This document shows, in pieces, positions 23,578 to 32,632 of a stretch of 64,000 nt of DNA (the stretch's first letter is position 1; the number at the start of each line of letters is the position of its first letter). This DNA comes from Monoplex corrugatus. Its lineage: Eukaryota; Mollusca; Gastropoda; Littorinimorpha; Ranellidae. Under the pieces are notes generated by a model. The model was given only the letters and a program-made list of their open reading frames with translations, was not told the origin of the DNA and did not search any database. The position numbers were made by a program, and so were the translations under genes. The stretch spans positions 26,541,891-26,605,890 of the forward strand of contig CM060314.1 of NCBI GenBank assembly GCA_030674185.1. Direction: 5' to 3'.

Positions 23578-23995
23578 CAACACAACACACACACACACAC
23601 ATGAACATATATTTTCCATTCCAATAAATACGTATACACATTCCTAATAAATCGAATTGTCTATTGATTGATGATTGGTTGTCTGTCTGTTTGTTTGTTT
23701 ACTCGCTTCTTTCTCTGTTCATTCCTCACTTCATTAGTTCCTGGCGACTACGCAGACGCTGTAGCACATCAGCAGAAGCAGGAATGTTGATAAACAAGTC
23801 GAGGCTGCCGTCAGTATTGCGGAGCGCCTTTTTGTAAATGGCGGGGAACTCCAAGTCTTTCAGTTGTAGGACAATCTCCTTTGGGGACGGAGTGAAAATA
23901 GCCCTGAACAGCCAATCATGCAGTGAGGGTACCACCAGCAACACAACGAGGACACACACGCAGGTTCCGGTGAATTTCAGCCTGGGGTTCAGCAT
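22039..23995 (-). CDS. Beta-1,3-galactosyltransferase-like GT31 protein (two coding exons)
   Basis: Predicted type II Golgi enzyme of family GT31, transferring a sugar (galactose or N-acetylglucosamine) from a UDP-sugar in beta-1,3 linkage; acceptor unknown. I model coding exon 1 as 23995-23730, ending at a GTGAGG donor, and exon 2 as 23026-22039, preceded by the acceptor TATGTCTACAG. The split AA|A codon restores the frame, giving 417 residues, a usual length for the family. Visible features: short N-terminal tail, membrane anchor at about 11-24, QRRRILRETWA at 161-171, DDD at 248-250 within LKVDDDVFVNP (metal/UDP binding), and VDDVYLFG at 337-344, where the usual ED pair is DD. N-glycosylation sequons lie at 96, 222, 281 and 360. 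An acceptor-like CGTTTCAG just upstream of the ATG suggests a further 5'-UTR exon. The single intron (about 700 bp) is mostly (AC)n. Confidence 0.85.
23115..23602. repeat. Intronic (AC)n microsatellites
   Basis: Three (AC)n blocks (about 23115-23208, 23332-23418, 23450-23602 with CT and AT interruptions) fill most of the galactosyltransferase intron. The His/Thr-rich frames across them are artefacts. Confidence 0.93.
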
Positions 23996-24112
23996 CTTGA
24001 AAGTGAGGCCTGAAACGAATGACGTTATTGTTTTAGAAACTTGTGAGAAAGGGCAACTATTCAATTGTCAAAGGCGTATATCAGTGAGGAGGATGCGCCC
24101 TCCATTCTGCCT

Positions 24113-24305
24113 CAAAGACATTTTTTTTTCAAGATCATCACACTCAGGGAGGTTACCTTTGTGTTCACCTCCCCTCCCCCACCCCCATTTTCTACTCCAC
24201 AGACGCTGGCACAGTTTTTACAATGCCATGATGATGATGTCGATGAGGATAATAATCATGATGCTATGGAGTTCCATCTAGGATCAAGACAGCGTGACAG
24301 GGCAT
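24113..24305. repeat. Dispersed repeat of about 190 bp
   Basis: From ACATTTTTTTTTCAAGATCA through TCAGGGAGGTTACCTTTGTG, a TTTTCTAC block, a GATGATGATGTCGATGAGGA block and GCTATGGAGTTCCATCTAGG to GCGTGACAGGG. The same ordered blocks recur at about 34833-35085, where they interrupt an RTE-like element. Class unknown; no terminal inverted repeats seen. Confidence 0.6.
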
Positions 24306-24710
24306 CTCAGCAGGAGACATGGCAGTGGCAGAAATCTGTTGGCAAAAAAAAGAAGAAAAAAAAAAAAGACACAACCCAACATTGGTGAACCAATGAAGGA
24401 AATGGTTCCCAGAGTTGAAATGTTCCATGCTTCTGTCAAATGTTCCCTGGGAGCTATCCATACAGAGTAAAAAACCAGGAAAGAATCAATGATAAAGATG
24501 ATATTTTCCTTCAACTTTAATCATGAAAAGAAAGACGCAAAAAGTTTGTGCCTTGTTTAAAGAATTAAAGAAAAACTGGATGCACCAAAGGGAGATTAAC
24601 ACGTAAAAACACGACAGAATTGTCAAGTTATGTATATTCATATTTATTTGTTTTGTCACAGTGGATCTGGCTGCTGTGCCTTTTGAGAGCGCGTCCCGCA
24701 ATGCAGAGAC

Positions 24711-25012
24711 ATTTTTTTTTTTTTAAACCAAGGCTTCAAAAAGGCAAGAAGGCTAATTGGTCTTCAAGGGGAGGGACATGGGAAATCAACCTATCTCTCC
24801 AATGTTTCATGCCAAGGCAGCCGGGCAATTCCTTGCTGTTCGCGATTTTCAACTGCTGTGAGATCTTTAGACTCGTTTTTCTTCCTCTTCCGAAGAACTA
24901 GAAGTTCAGTTCGAATTTCCGGTCAAACTGAGGAGAAAAGTCGAGGCCTCAACGGGGAGCGAACCCCGGAACCTGGAGTTTAGTTACTTGCAGGTGAACG
25001 TCTGAACCATTC
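24711..25012 (-). mobile_element. tRNA-derived SINE, minus orientation, best preserved copy
   Basis: Read on the minus strand from 25012: CGAATGGTTCAGACGTTCAC (A-box-like), then CCAGGTTCCGGGGTTCGCTC (B-box GGTTCGCTCCC). A family body follows (GAGGCCTCGACTTTTCTCCT), then a GGAGAGATAGGTTGATTTCC block, and it ends GCCTTCTTGCCTTTTTGAAG with an A-run tail. This is RNA polymerase III promoter architecture. Relatives lie at 16178 and 31690. Located between the two galactosyltransferase loci. Confidence 0.7.
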
Positions 25013-25232
25013 GTTTTGCTTCGTTTCGTTGACTTTAAAGTCCTACCACTACTCAGAGTATATAAGGATTATTTATAAGAATATTGCTCAAAGAAGCCTT
25101 AAAACATTTTGGTTGCATTGTGAGATACCAATGCTGATGTCGGGCTCTCGCCATTGAATGAATTTACTTTAATAGATATCCCAACCATTCGGCCACTCTT
25201 CTCCTTATGTACATGTGCCTATAAAAATAAAA

Positions 25233-25681
25233 TGTCATCATCATCATCATGTGCCCTGCCGCATGGCTTTGGCGATCATGGCCCTCCGTATGTATCTATC
25301 CCTCGTTGCTGCAAGCACATCTTCCACCCTCTCTGTCCTCAGCCACTCTGCAAGTCCGTCCAATATTTTCTTCCTGGGTCTACCTGGTGCTCTCTTTCCC
25401 TCCAGCTTTCCTGTTGTGACCAGGTGCTCCAATTCCCCTTTCCTCATAAAATGGCCTATAAATGTTGCCTGTCTTTTCCTAATCTTCCTTATCAATGATC
25501 TTCTTGTGTCTGCCTCCATCAAGACCGTCTCGTTTGTTTTCTTTGCTGTCCATGCAACTCTCAACATTCTTCTTAGAAACCACATCTCGGCTGCCTCAAT
25601 CTTGTTCTGGCTTTGCTTGTTGACTGTCCACGCCTCACAACCGTATAACATCATCGGTTCTACATAACATTCAAGATCCAA
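25233..25681 (-). mobile_element. 3' fragment of an RTE-like LINE (copy D)
   Basis: The minus frame 25681-25247 encodes the C-terminal domain after the reverse transcriptase: LYGCEAWTVNKQSQNKIEAA, MWFLRRMLRVAWTAKKTNE, ATFIGHFMRKGELEHLVTTG and KLEGKRAPGRPRKKILDGLA. It is followed by a (ATG)n tail (CATCATCATCATCAT on the plus strand at 25238-25250). A simple-repeat tail and 5' truncation are typical of RTE-type retrotransposition. The same family is at 32633, 35187 and 60440. This fragment's frame is uninterrupted. Confidence 0.8.
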
Positions 25682-25783
25682 AATGTGTGAGATTAAAAGC
25701 TTGTCAGTGCTGCAGTCTGTGGAGCTTTGAGGTCTGTCTCAAATGAAATTAGCACTGTAAGAGGGTATGTATGAGTGTGTGTT

Positions 25784-27002
25784 TCACTTTGTTGTGCGTG
25801 CCTGTGTGTGTGCGCGTACGTGCGCGCGTGCGTTAGTGAATGTGTGCGTGGCCAGTGTGGCCATCCACAGTTGGACCAGGCTGGCGTCATCACTGACCGT
25901 CCCCCCTACGTGAGTGAGGGGTTTTGACGGGTCACAGTACTGAGACAGCAGTGTGTTCTGCCGCATGGTCAAACTTTTCCTGATGTCTATGTAACGCAGA
26001 TAATGGTCCTGAACTACGGAGGGCAGAACACCGTACACAAAGCTGTCATCTACAGAGATGTAAGGAGCGCGGAAAGACGCTTTGTACAACTCTGGAACGA
26101 CGTCTGTCGTCATGACGACCAGGTATCCCGAGCAGAACGCCCGCCAGTGAGTTCTTTGAGGAAAGAGGTTTTTGGGCACGAACCATTTGCTTCTGCGATC
26201 TCGAACTATGACGGACTTATTGTTGGCGTTGGCGTGGCACATGACGGTGGCTTTCTGATCCACCAGGGTTGGTAAGTAGTGTTCCATCAGACTGAAGACG
26301 TTGACAAAGAGGTCGTCGTCGGCTTTGAGCACGAAACGAGCCTGGGAGCAATGATCGTTGATCCAGGCAAGGGACGTCACGGCCTTGCGAGTCAGGTTGC
26401 GGAAGGTGTCCACAAAGTCGCCCTGCACGATGTCTCCATAGGTCACGTGCTCTGTGTTGACCTTGACCTGATTCTATGTGTCTGTGTCGTCCCTTCCTAA
26501 TAGGAACACCCTCTTCACATTGATCCTTTCCACGATGTCCACCGCCGCCCATGTTTCGCGAAGAATTCGCCGTCTTTGGAAATTGTTCACAGCGCTATGA
26601 ATCACGATCAGCATTTTCTATGACGTAGCCTGTTACAAACGGATGTTTCTTCTTAGCATGGATAAAAGGCTTAACGGGTTTGGGCGTCTTCTTTACCCAC
26701 GCTGGATCGCTCACTGTAATGCAATCATCTGTACTGGGCCTGTCATCTTCAGTTTTGCTACCGTTATCTAATCCGTCTGTCACTTTCCTAATCTCTGCCG
26801 CTATGTCCACATCTTGTCTTCTTTGAAGCGCTCTCTTGCTGAACAGGTCCTGGTGATTGCAGTCGTGATGGGATTTTTGAAGCAGAGATGTAACCATGAA
26901 CCAAAACAACAGTCCATATCCCGCCACCAAAAGTACTAAATAGTATCTCAAGGAATTCGATCTTTGAAGTGCCAGGAGGATCCTGATGTAGTTGCCTTTC
27001 AT
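25784..27002 (-). pseudogene. Second beta-1,3-galactosyltransferase-like locus, frameshift plus stop
   Basis: GT31-like protein on the same strand as the gene at 22039 and upstream of it. From the ATG at 27002: membrane anchor at about residues 20-39 (YYLVLLVAGYGLLFWFMV), a Lys/Asp-rich stem, then VTGYVIE. The frame then slips at an A-run (26612-26618) and continues as LIVIHSAVNNFQRRRILRET. An in-frame TAG (26474-26476) interrupts GRDDTDT and VKVNTEHVTYGDIVQ. Downstream the rest is open: KADDDLFVN (DxD motif), SVDDSFVYG, and a stop at 25784. Key residues are otherwise kept, so the locus is either a young pseudogene or an intact gene with two sequence errors. The last 20 or so residues (NARAHVRAHTQARTTK) are encoded by a GT-rich microsatellite, an unusual extension. 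The two loci are clearly diverged, so they form an old tandem pair, not a recent copy. Confidence 0.72.
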
Positions 27003-28026
27003 GTCTATTGACCGAATTCTTCGACACCGTACAGAGACTGGTCCAGAACAGACGGGAGCGGCGGGTCTTCGTTGCTACTCTATAAGTCAATAACATTTAC
27101 GTCGGTAATTATGTAGTAAATCTACAACAGACACAGTTTCACTTTTTTTTAAAGTTAAAATGTTTTCTTCATGGTCAGTTTGTTCTTCAATCAAAATAGC
27201 TTGAAGTTGAATGCTTCACAGTTCAGACTTTTCATCCAGCTGAACCAGTTTTTGCAGTCTAGTGTTGCACATGACTCCCTTTTTTCTTCAGTCGAAACAT
27301 TCTCCAGTAGTGTGCTTCAGTGCAAGTCCTTATCTCCTTTCAGAGCTAGTGTTTAAACTTGCTGGAAGGATACATTCACTTACTCGGACAATTCTATATG
27401 TGCTCCACACAAATCTTCCAACTCCTTGAGCCTGCACAGAACCCCATGCGTTGACAAGGTCTTGACAAGGGGAGACGATGGCCGGTAAGCTGGACAAGAC
27501 CCACGTTACGCTAAGCTGATATTACCACAGTGTTTAAGGCATTAAGATCGATAGCGGACTGATCAGTTTTAATTTTGTCCGGGCACGGACTTAACTCAAA
27601 ACATCAGATTCTGAGTCCACAGCTAGGGCAGTTTTCACAGCACCGGACTCCATAGTATTTTTTTTTAAAAAACTTTTTTAAATCATGATGATGATGATGA
27701 TGATGATGATTGTTATTGTTGTTGTTACTACTATTGTTGTTGTTGTTGTTATGATCATCAATGTTTTTATAATGTCCTGCTTTCCTTACTCATGGCATAG
27801 CTCAAACAACATGAAAGTGACGTAGAGGAAAAAGAATGAAAAAATGCAAACAATAGAAATAGTATGGTTTAGTTTCATGGTGAATAGAGTCAGACTCATG
27901 ATTATGAATCGATATTCAATGAACTTTAAGATTCAACATTCAATTTTTTTTATTTGTCCTCTCTAAAACAGAAAGGAAACTGGGTCTGTCGCTATGTCAA
28001 TGTCATGTTAGGCGCGCGCACGCATG

Positions 28027-28028
<2 letters not shown>
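27003..28028. other. Intergenic, microsatellites and a worn repeat
   Basis: Holds (ATG)n-(TTG)n at about 27685-27752. A segment near 27385-27480 (ATTCTATATGTGCT, AGCCTGCACA, CCCATGCG, AAGGTCTTGA) resembles one arm of the foldback at 32130-32500, as does 63455-63545. No gene supported. Confidence 0.45.
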
Positions 28029-28109
<81 letters not shown>

Positions 28110-28134
28110 AACAAACAAACAAACAAACACACAT
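28029..28134. repeat. (AC)n followed by (AAAC)n
   Basis: (AC)n from about 28029 to 28104 and then about six AAAC/CAAA units. It directly precedes the LINE 3' fragment. Confidence 0.93.
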
Positions 28135-28136
28135 TC

Positions 28137-28470
28137 GGATAAAACAATACATTCCTTTATTTTCTAGGAGCATTTTTTCTGATATATCTAAATCAGCGTC
28201 CTTACTTTACGATTTTTTTTATCAGCCTGTCAAAAGGCCAATAGCGAAATGTTTATAATGTGTTCTAGTTGATATTCATTGTTACATTCAGCAAGTTTAC
28301 TGTTTACATTGTCGGTTAGGGTAACTTAAATCAGTTGTGAAATTTTCCATCCCCTCTTCCAATTGCCTTAACCTTTGCCACTTCCCCCTTGCCCCCCCCC
28401 CCCCCAATTTTATTTTTTTGGTCTAAAGTCACTTATGTGAATAGACATTAAACCAATGACCACCACTACA
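28137..28470 (+). mobile_element. 3' fragment of an RNase H LINE between (AC)n tracts
   Basis: Homologous to the 3' end of the element at 38696-41655: TTCTGATATAT, AGCCTGTCAAAAGGCCAATA (against AGCCTGTCAAAAAGTCCTAT), a C-run with T-run, and GTGAATAGACATTAAACCAA (against GTGAATAGACATTAAATCAA). It is strongly 5'-truncated. Immediately upstream is (AC)n/(AAAC)n and immediately downstream (AC)n. Confidence 0.75.
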
Positions 28471-28478
28471 CACACACA

Positions 28479-28549
<71 letters not shown>

Positions 28550-28568
28550 ACACACACACACACACACA
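28471..28568. repeat. (AC)n with ACGTAC interruptions
   Basis: (AC)n broken by three CGTAC motifs, directly after the LINE 3' end. Confidence 0.93.
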
Positions 28569-28689
28569 TACACATAGACGCACGCACATGCGTGTGGAGA
28601 CAACAAAAAATATTCCACATCAACGTAATAAAACCATGAAAAGGTCTTGCTGCTTTAAATCAACATTTTTAAGTGTCAGAAAAAAACTT

Positions 28690-29660
28690 TAATCACAGTC
28701 CACCTCTTGCAAAATTGTCAAAACATTTACTCAACAACATCCCATACAGTCTATTTCTCCGACTCCGACGACTCTGCTCGGAAGAAACCACATTTCAAAG
28801 ACGGTGCGATGAACTCAGAGCCCAACTGTCTGCCCGTGGCCACCATCTCAACTCCATTACATCAGCACTGGAAAAGATCCGAACTCTCCCCCGCCTGCAA
28901 ACCCTACAATACAAACCCAAAAAATAGAACCACCAGAATACCTTTCATAATAACACACAACCCGTTCAATCCTCCCTTCCACAACTGGTTCAAGGAACTC
29001 CACCTGTCTATCCTCCACACCAGTCAGCGAATGATAAAAGTCACGCCACAACCTCCAATACTGGGACAGCGAAACTGTCACTCTCTTAAAAATCTTCTCA
29101 TGCCATCCACCCTTCCGCCCACCACTGACCCTGATCCTGGTTGCTTTAAATGCGACAGAGGCTGCATCATCTGCGTCACCACTGGTGAACCAGGTCTTTC
29201 AGAGTGCGACTACTGCGAGACTTTCACCATACGTAACAGACCACATGCGAAGTGAAAACATTGTCTAGCTGCATCACTGCCGTCACCACCTGGTGGAAAC
29301 CAGGTCTTTCAAGAGTGCGACTACTGGCGAGACTTTCACCATACGTAACAGACTCACATGCGAAAGTGAAAACATTGTCTACCTTCTGTACTGTAATTCT
29401 TGCACCCAATCCCAATACATTGGAGAAACAAAAAATTCACTCAAAGTACGATTTTATCAACACAGCTCGAACATCAAGAAAAATACAGGCACACTTGTCA
29501 CAACACATTTCAATCAAAAAAACCCACACACTTGACAATCTAAAATGCGTCGCAATTGAAAAGATACACATACAAGACTACTCCAGAAGACTGCATAGGG
29601 AATCTTTCTGGATAAACAACTCAAAACACTTAAACCACATGGCCTCAATACATTAGAATA
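28690..29660 (+). mobile_element. 5'-truncated Penelope-like element with GIY-YIG domain
   Basis: The frame from about 28690 gives NNIPYSLFLRLRRLCSEE (end of the reverse transcriptase). The next frame gives RIPFIITHNPFNPPFHNWFK and CHSLKNLLMPSTLPP with a Cys-rich PGCFKCDRGCIIC linker. After a duplication, the frame at 29293 gives CESENIVYLLYC and YIGETKNSLKVRFYQHSSNI, the GIY-YIG endonuclease of Penelope-like elements, then LHRESFWINN. The frame is broken at an A-run near 28920 and by the 107-bp tandem duplication at 29161-29384. Most of the reverse transcriptase is missing. Confidence 0.82.
29161..29384 (+). repeat. 107-bp tandem duplication inside the Penelope-like element
   Basis: Unit 1 starts GCTGCATCATCTGCGTCACC at 29161 and unit 2 GCTGCATCACTGCCGTCACC at 29268. 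Unit 1 differs from unit 2 mainly by single missing bases (for example TTTCAGAG against TTTCAAGAG, CTGCGAG against CTGGCGAG, GCGAAGTG against GCGAAAGTG). Unit 2 keeps the coding frame through this part and unit 1 does not. Confidence 0.75.
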
Positions 29661-29966
29661 GACTGTCAGCCGTATTCAGAAATAACCTTGAAAGCTAAAA
29701 CTTAGTATTGTTCTACCCAGGTCCTTTTACTTTCAACTACAAGACGCCTGTTCTCCACCACTCATGATCGTTTGGATACTACCACATCATACCCTCTTCC
29801 TTCTATCATACTCCTTCAGATACATGTGTCGAGTGCATTTTGCCTCTGGGGGTGTGATGTACAGTGACCATTTTAAGTATCTAGGCCTTTTCCTATATGC
29901 CCTCAAATGGTATGCACGACAGCATTAATAGATGTACTTGATTTTCTTTTCCATTGTTTCCACTTG

Positions 29967-30440
29967 TGAGATATGTGGGTGTTCGAATACAAATACAACT
30001 ACAGCCCTGACATGGCTCTGCACAGCTACCTGGGCTCTAAACAGTACAATGACAATTTTTTAACTTCCGTGTCATATGTGGGCGTTCGAATACAATTACA
30101 GCCCTGACATGGCTCTGCGCAGCTACCTGGGCTCTAAACAGTACAATAACAATTTTTTCAACTTCCGCGGCAACACACAAACACCCCCACCCCCCAACCT
30201 TTTTTTTTTTTTTTAATAATACGTGGGTGTTCGAATACAATTACAGCCCTGATATGGCTCTGCACAGCTACCTGGGCTCGAAAAAAGAACAATGACAATT
30301 TTTTTAATTTCTGAGATTCCCCCCCGCAAATTTTTTTTTAAACACGTGGTGTTCGAATACAATTGCAGCCCTGATATGGCTTTGCGCAGCTACCTGGGCT
30401 CGAAACAGTACAATGACATTTTTTTTTAATTTCCGAGATG
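29967..30440 (+). repeat. Tandem repeat, 4 units of about 105-145 bp
   Basis: Each unit begins GTGGGTGTTCGAATACAATT, continues ACAGCCCTGACATGGCTCTG, CGCAGCTACCTGGGCTC and AACAGTACAATGACAATTTT, and ends in a T-run of variable length. Starts are near 29967, 30079, 30222 and 30345. The unequal spacing comes from the T/C-rich spacer. Confidence 0.85.
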
Positions 30441-31000
30441 ATTGCTGTCGTTGTTACTATTATTGTTGTTCTTACTGATGTTGTGGTTGTAGCTGTTGTT
30501 GTCGTCGTCGTCTTCATCTTAGTCAGTGCTTTATTTGTCGTTGTTGTCAATATGGTGATGATAAAGGTGATTAACATTACTGTTGTTCTCTTTGCTACAA
30601 TTATTACTGTCATTTATAAAAGCTCATCTATGTTACCACTTAGAATAATAATGTGCAAGTTTGTTTACTTCGTAGCTGTTCGAATTTAAAGTAGTGTAGT
30701 TTATGTGTGTGTGTGCGTGTGTGTGTGTTCGTATGTGTGCTGGTGTGCATATAAATGAGTGTCTGTGTTTGTTTAATGTTGTATATGTGTGCGTGCGAGT
30801 GCGTGCGGTTGTGTTCATGTGGGTGGGGCACGCTGGGGTGGAGGAATGAGATTTGGTGTTCGGGGCGTTGGGATTGGGGTGAGGGAGGGAGGAATGGGCA
30901 GGCGTCTCGTGTTGTTGAAAAGAAAAAAGATTGGATTACTCTGTGAACAGTTTTCATTCAAAAATGTTTGATGTGTGTGTTCATTCCTGAATAAACAGTC
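30441..31000. other. TTG/GTC-rich low-complexity DNA and GT-rich tract
   Basis: (GTT)n-like sequence at 30445-30560 and a degenerate GT tract at 30700-30830. Short frames on both strands are by-products. No gene supported. Confidence 0.6.
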
Positions 31001-31002
31001 CC

Positions 31003-31026
31003 CTAACGAAGGCCACTGGCCGAAGT
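31003..31026 (+). ncRNA. Penelope-type 3' motif, possible decayed hammerhead ribozyme core
   Basis: CTAACGA, then A, then GGCC-ACT-GGCC, then GAAGT. This has the layout of a hammerhead core (CUGAUGA, stem II, GAAA) with substitutions in both conserved boxes. Hammerhead motifs are established in Penelope-like elements, and one lies 1.3 kb upstream. The substituted core would not be expected to cleave. The match is short and could be chance. Confidence 0.3.
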
Positions 31027-31081
31027 ACTGGGCTCAAAACTCTAGTTTGTTGTCTTGTTTCTTTGGTTTATCTACAATCTC

Positions 31082-31121
31082 TATATATGTATATATATAT
31101 AAATATTATATATATATATAT
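31082..31121. repeat. (AT)n microsatellite
   Basis: Imperfect (AT)n of about 40 bp. Confidence 0.9.
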
Positions 31122-31169
31122 TTGCAAATTCGCTTCAGAGAGCATATCAAAAACAATGGGCCGATAAAA

Positions 31170-31600
31170 ACACATAGGTGGACAGGGTGCGGAAATTAAA
31201 GGGTTAAATGTCCCAGCCATACTGAATACCTCATGAACTTCACAACGTTGAGACATTAATGGACGCACCGAAGCGGTGAGAGTTGCACACCAGCGAGACC
31301 TACACTTGGGAGCATGACAAGGTGTTACACAATTACAGTTACTTAACAACACAAATTACTTTAAAACTGTTTGACTCCCGCACCCTGCTCACCAGCATAC
31401 TGCATTGTCAACCATGCTAGCAAAGCAAAAACTTAACTCTTTAACTCCTTCACCATGCAGTAGAATTGAACTCCGGTGACTGAATAGATATAACAGATAG
31501 ATAATAGAAGAAAGAGAAAACAGTGCTTGCTCTCAAGGCGGCTTCCTGCAGTTTTTGCAGTTGGTGGATACCTGCGGGAGCCAGATGATTAATAATACTG
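31170..31600. mobile_element. Fragments of the CCCTTTGACTCC MITE family
   Basis: A right end, GGTGGACAGGGTGCGG..AAAGGGTTAA, lies at about 31176-31204. At 31370-31600 a reversed copy reads GACTCCCGCACCCTGCTCAC, AACCATGCTAGCAAAGCAAA, CTTAACTCTTTAACTCCTTC, with a GTTGGTGGATACCTGCGGGA end. The copy is interrupted by about 60 bp of GATAGATAATAGAAG-type sequence. Confidence 0.5.
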
Positions 31601-31689
31601 AAGAAGAAAAAAAAAACGCTTGAAGGACGTATTAGCCAAGTGGGTGAACGTGGGACTTTTAATTGGAAGGCATACGTTCAGGGAGAAGA

Positions 31690-32012
31690 GTGGCAGAATG
31701 GTTCAGACATTCACCTGACACTAACTAAACTCCTTTCAAAATTCGCTCCCCGTAGAGGCCTCGACTTTTCTCCACAGTTTGACCCGAAAATCGAACTGAA
31801 CGTCTAGTCCTTGGGAAGGGGACGAAAAACGAGTCGGACCATGTGCCTTCTGGCTGCGCACGCTAAAGATTCCGCACAGTTGAAAATTGTGAAGAGCAAG
31901 GCACTGCCTGGCTGTTTTGGTATAAATCATTGGAGAGATATGTTGATTTCCCAGGTCCCACCCCTTGAAGACCAGTTAGCCTTCTTGCCTTTCTGATATC
32001 TTGGTTAAAAAA
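31690..32012 (+). mobile_element. tRNA-derived SINE, plus orientation
   Basis: Starts GCAGAATGGTTCAGACATTC (A-box-like), then AAATTCGCTCCCCGTAGAGG (B-box region), GCCTCGACTTTTCTCCACAG, a GGCTGTTTTGG..ATTGGAGAGATATGTTGATT block and TTAGCCTTCTTGCCTTTCTG, ending in an A-rich tail (TTAAAAAAATAAAAG). Same family as 24711-25012. Confidence 0.65.
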
Positions 32013-32129
32013 ATAAAAGTCAATAATTATGAATATGAATTTGAAGCGAAGGAGAGGGGATGGGCGCCGCACTCGTGGTGCTGGCCCCAGGAAAAGTTGA
32101 GGTCTCTGCCACCTCACTCCTCTTCGATT

Positions 32130-32500
32130 CCAGGGTTAAGGAACTATCTAGGTAAGACCTCAGGACCTGGCCAGCTCATGGGTTTATATGCAGGCTTATG
32201 GCTAGTGCCGTGATCATTCTGGATCTCCATCACATGGCATCTGTGACGTTAGTGCGTATGGAATTCATTCCAAACGTGGAGATGTCGTCTTGAGAAACCG
32301 AAACTGAAACTGAAACATATGTTCAGTTTCAGTTTCAGTTTCTCAAGACGACTGCACGCTCGGAACGAATTCCATATGCACTAACGTCACAGGTGCCATG
32401 TGTATGGTGATCATGGCACAAGCCTTAAGCCTGCACATAAACCCATGCATGAGCTGGCCAGGTCCTGAGGCCCTACCTGGACTATGTTTTACTTAGTCTA
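32130..32500. repeat. Foldback element, arms of about 175 bp
   Basis: The left arm ends GTCTTGAGAAACCGAAACTG AAACTGAA. A 7-bp centre (ACATATG) is followed by the right arm TTCAGTTTCAGTTTCAGTTT CTCAAGACG. Outward the arms pair through GGAATTCATTCC/GGAACGAATTCC, CACTAACGTCAC, CACATGGC/GCCATGTG, GATCA, CATGGGTTTAT/ATAAACCCATG, and GACCTGGCCAGCTCATG against CATGAGCTGGCCAGGTC. The arms are imperfect, so this is a diverged head-to-head pair of one repeat. Confidence 0.85.
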
Positions 32501-32632
32501 TGTGTTATACTGGTATTGTATCAGCATATCACCGAAATATAATTGGTTACATGTAAATGACATGTGTATCTGTGTATCTTATCTTCAGAAAAACGAACAT
32601 GTACATAAAGTATATAAATATATAAAATTAAA

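Noticed and set aside
24065..24388. Frames across the dispersed repeat at 24.1 kb
   Set aside because: They run through simple-repeat and A-run sequence and differ from the homologous repeat at 34.9 kb, which is not open in the same way.
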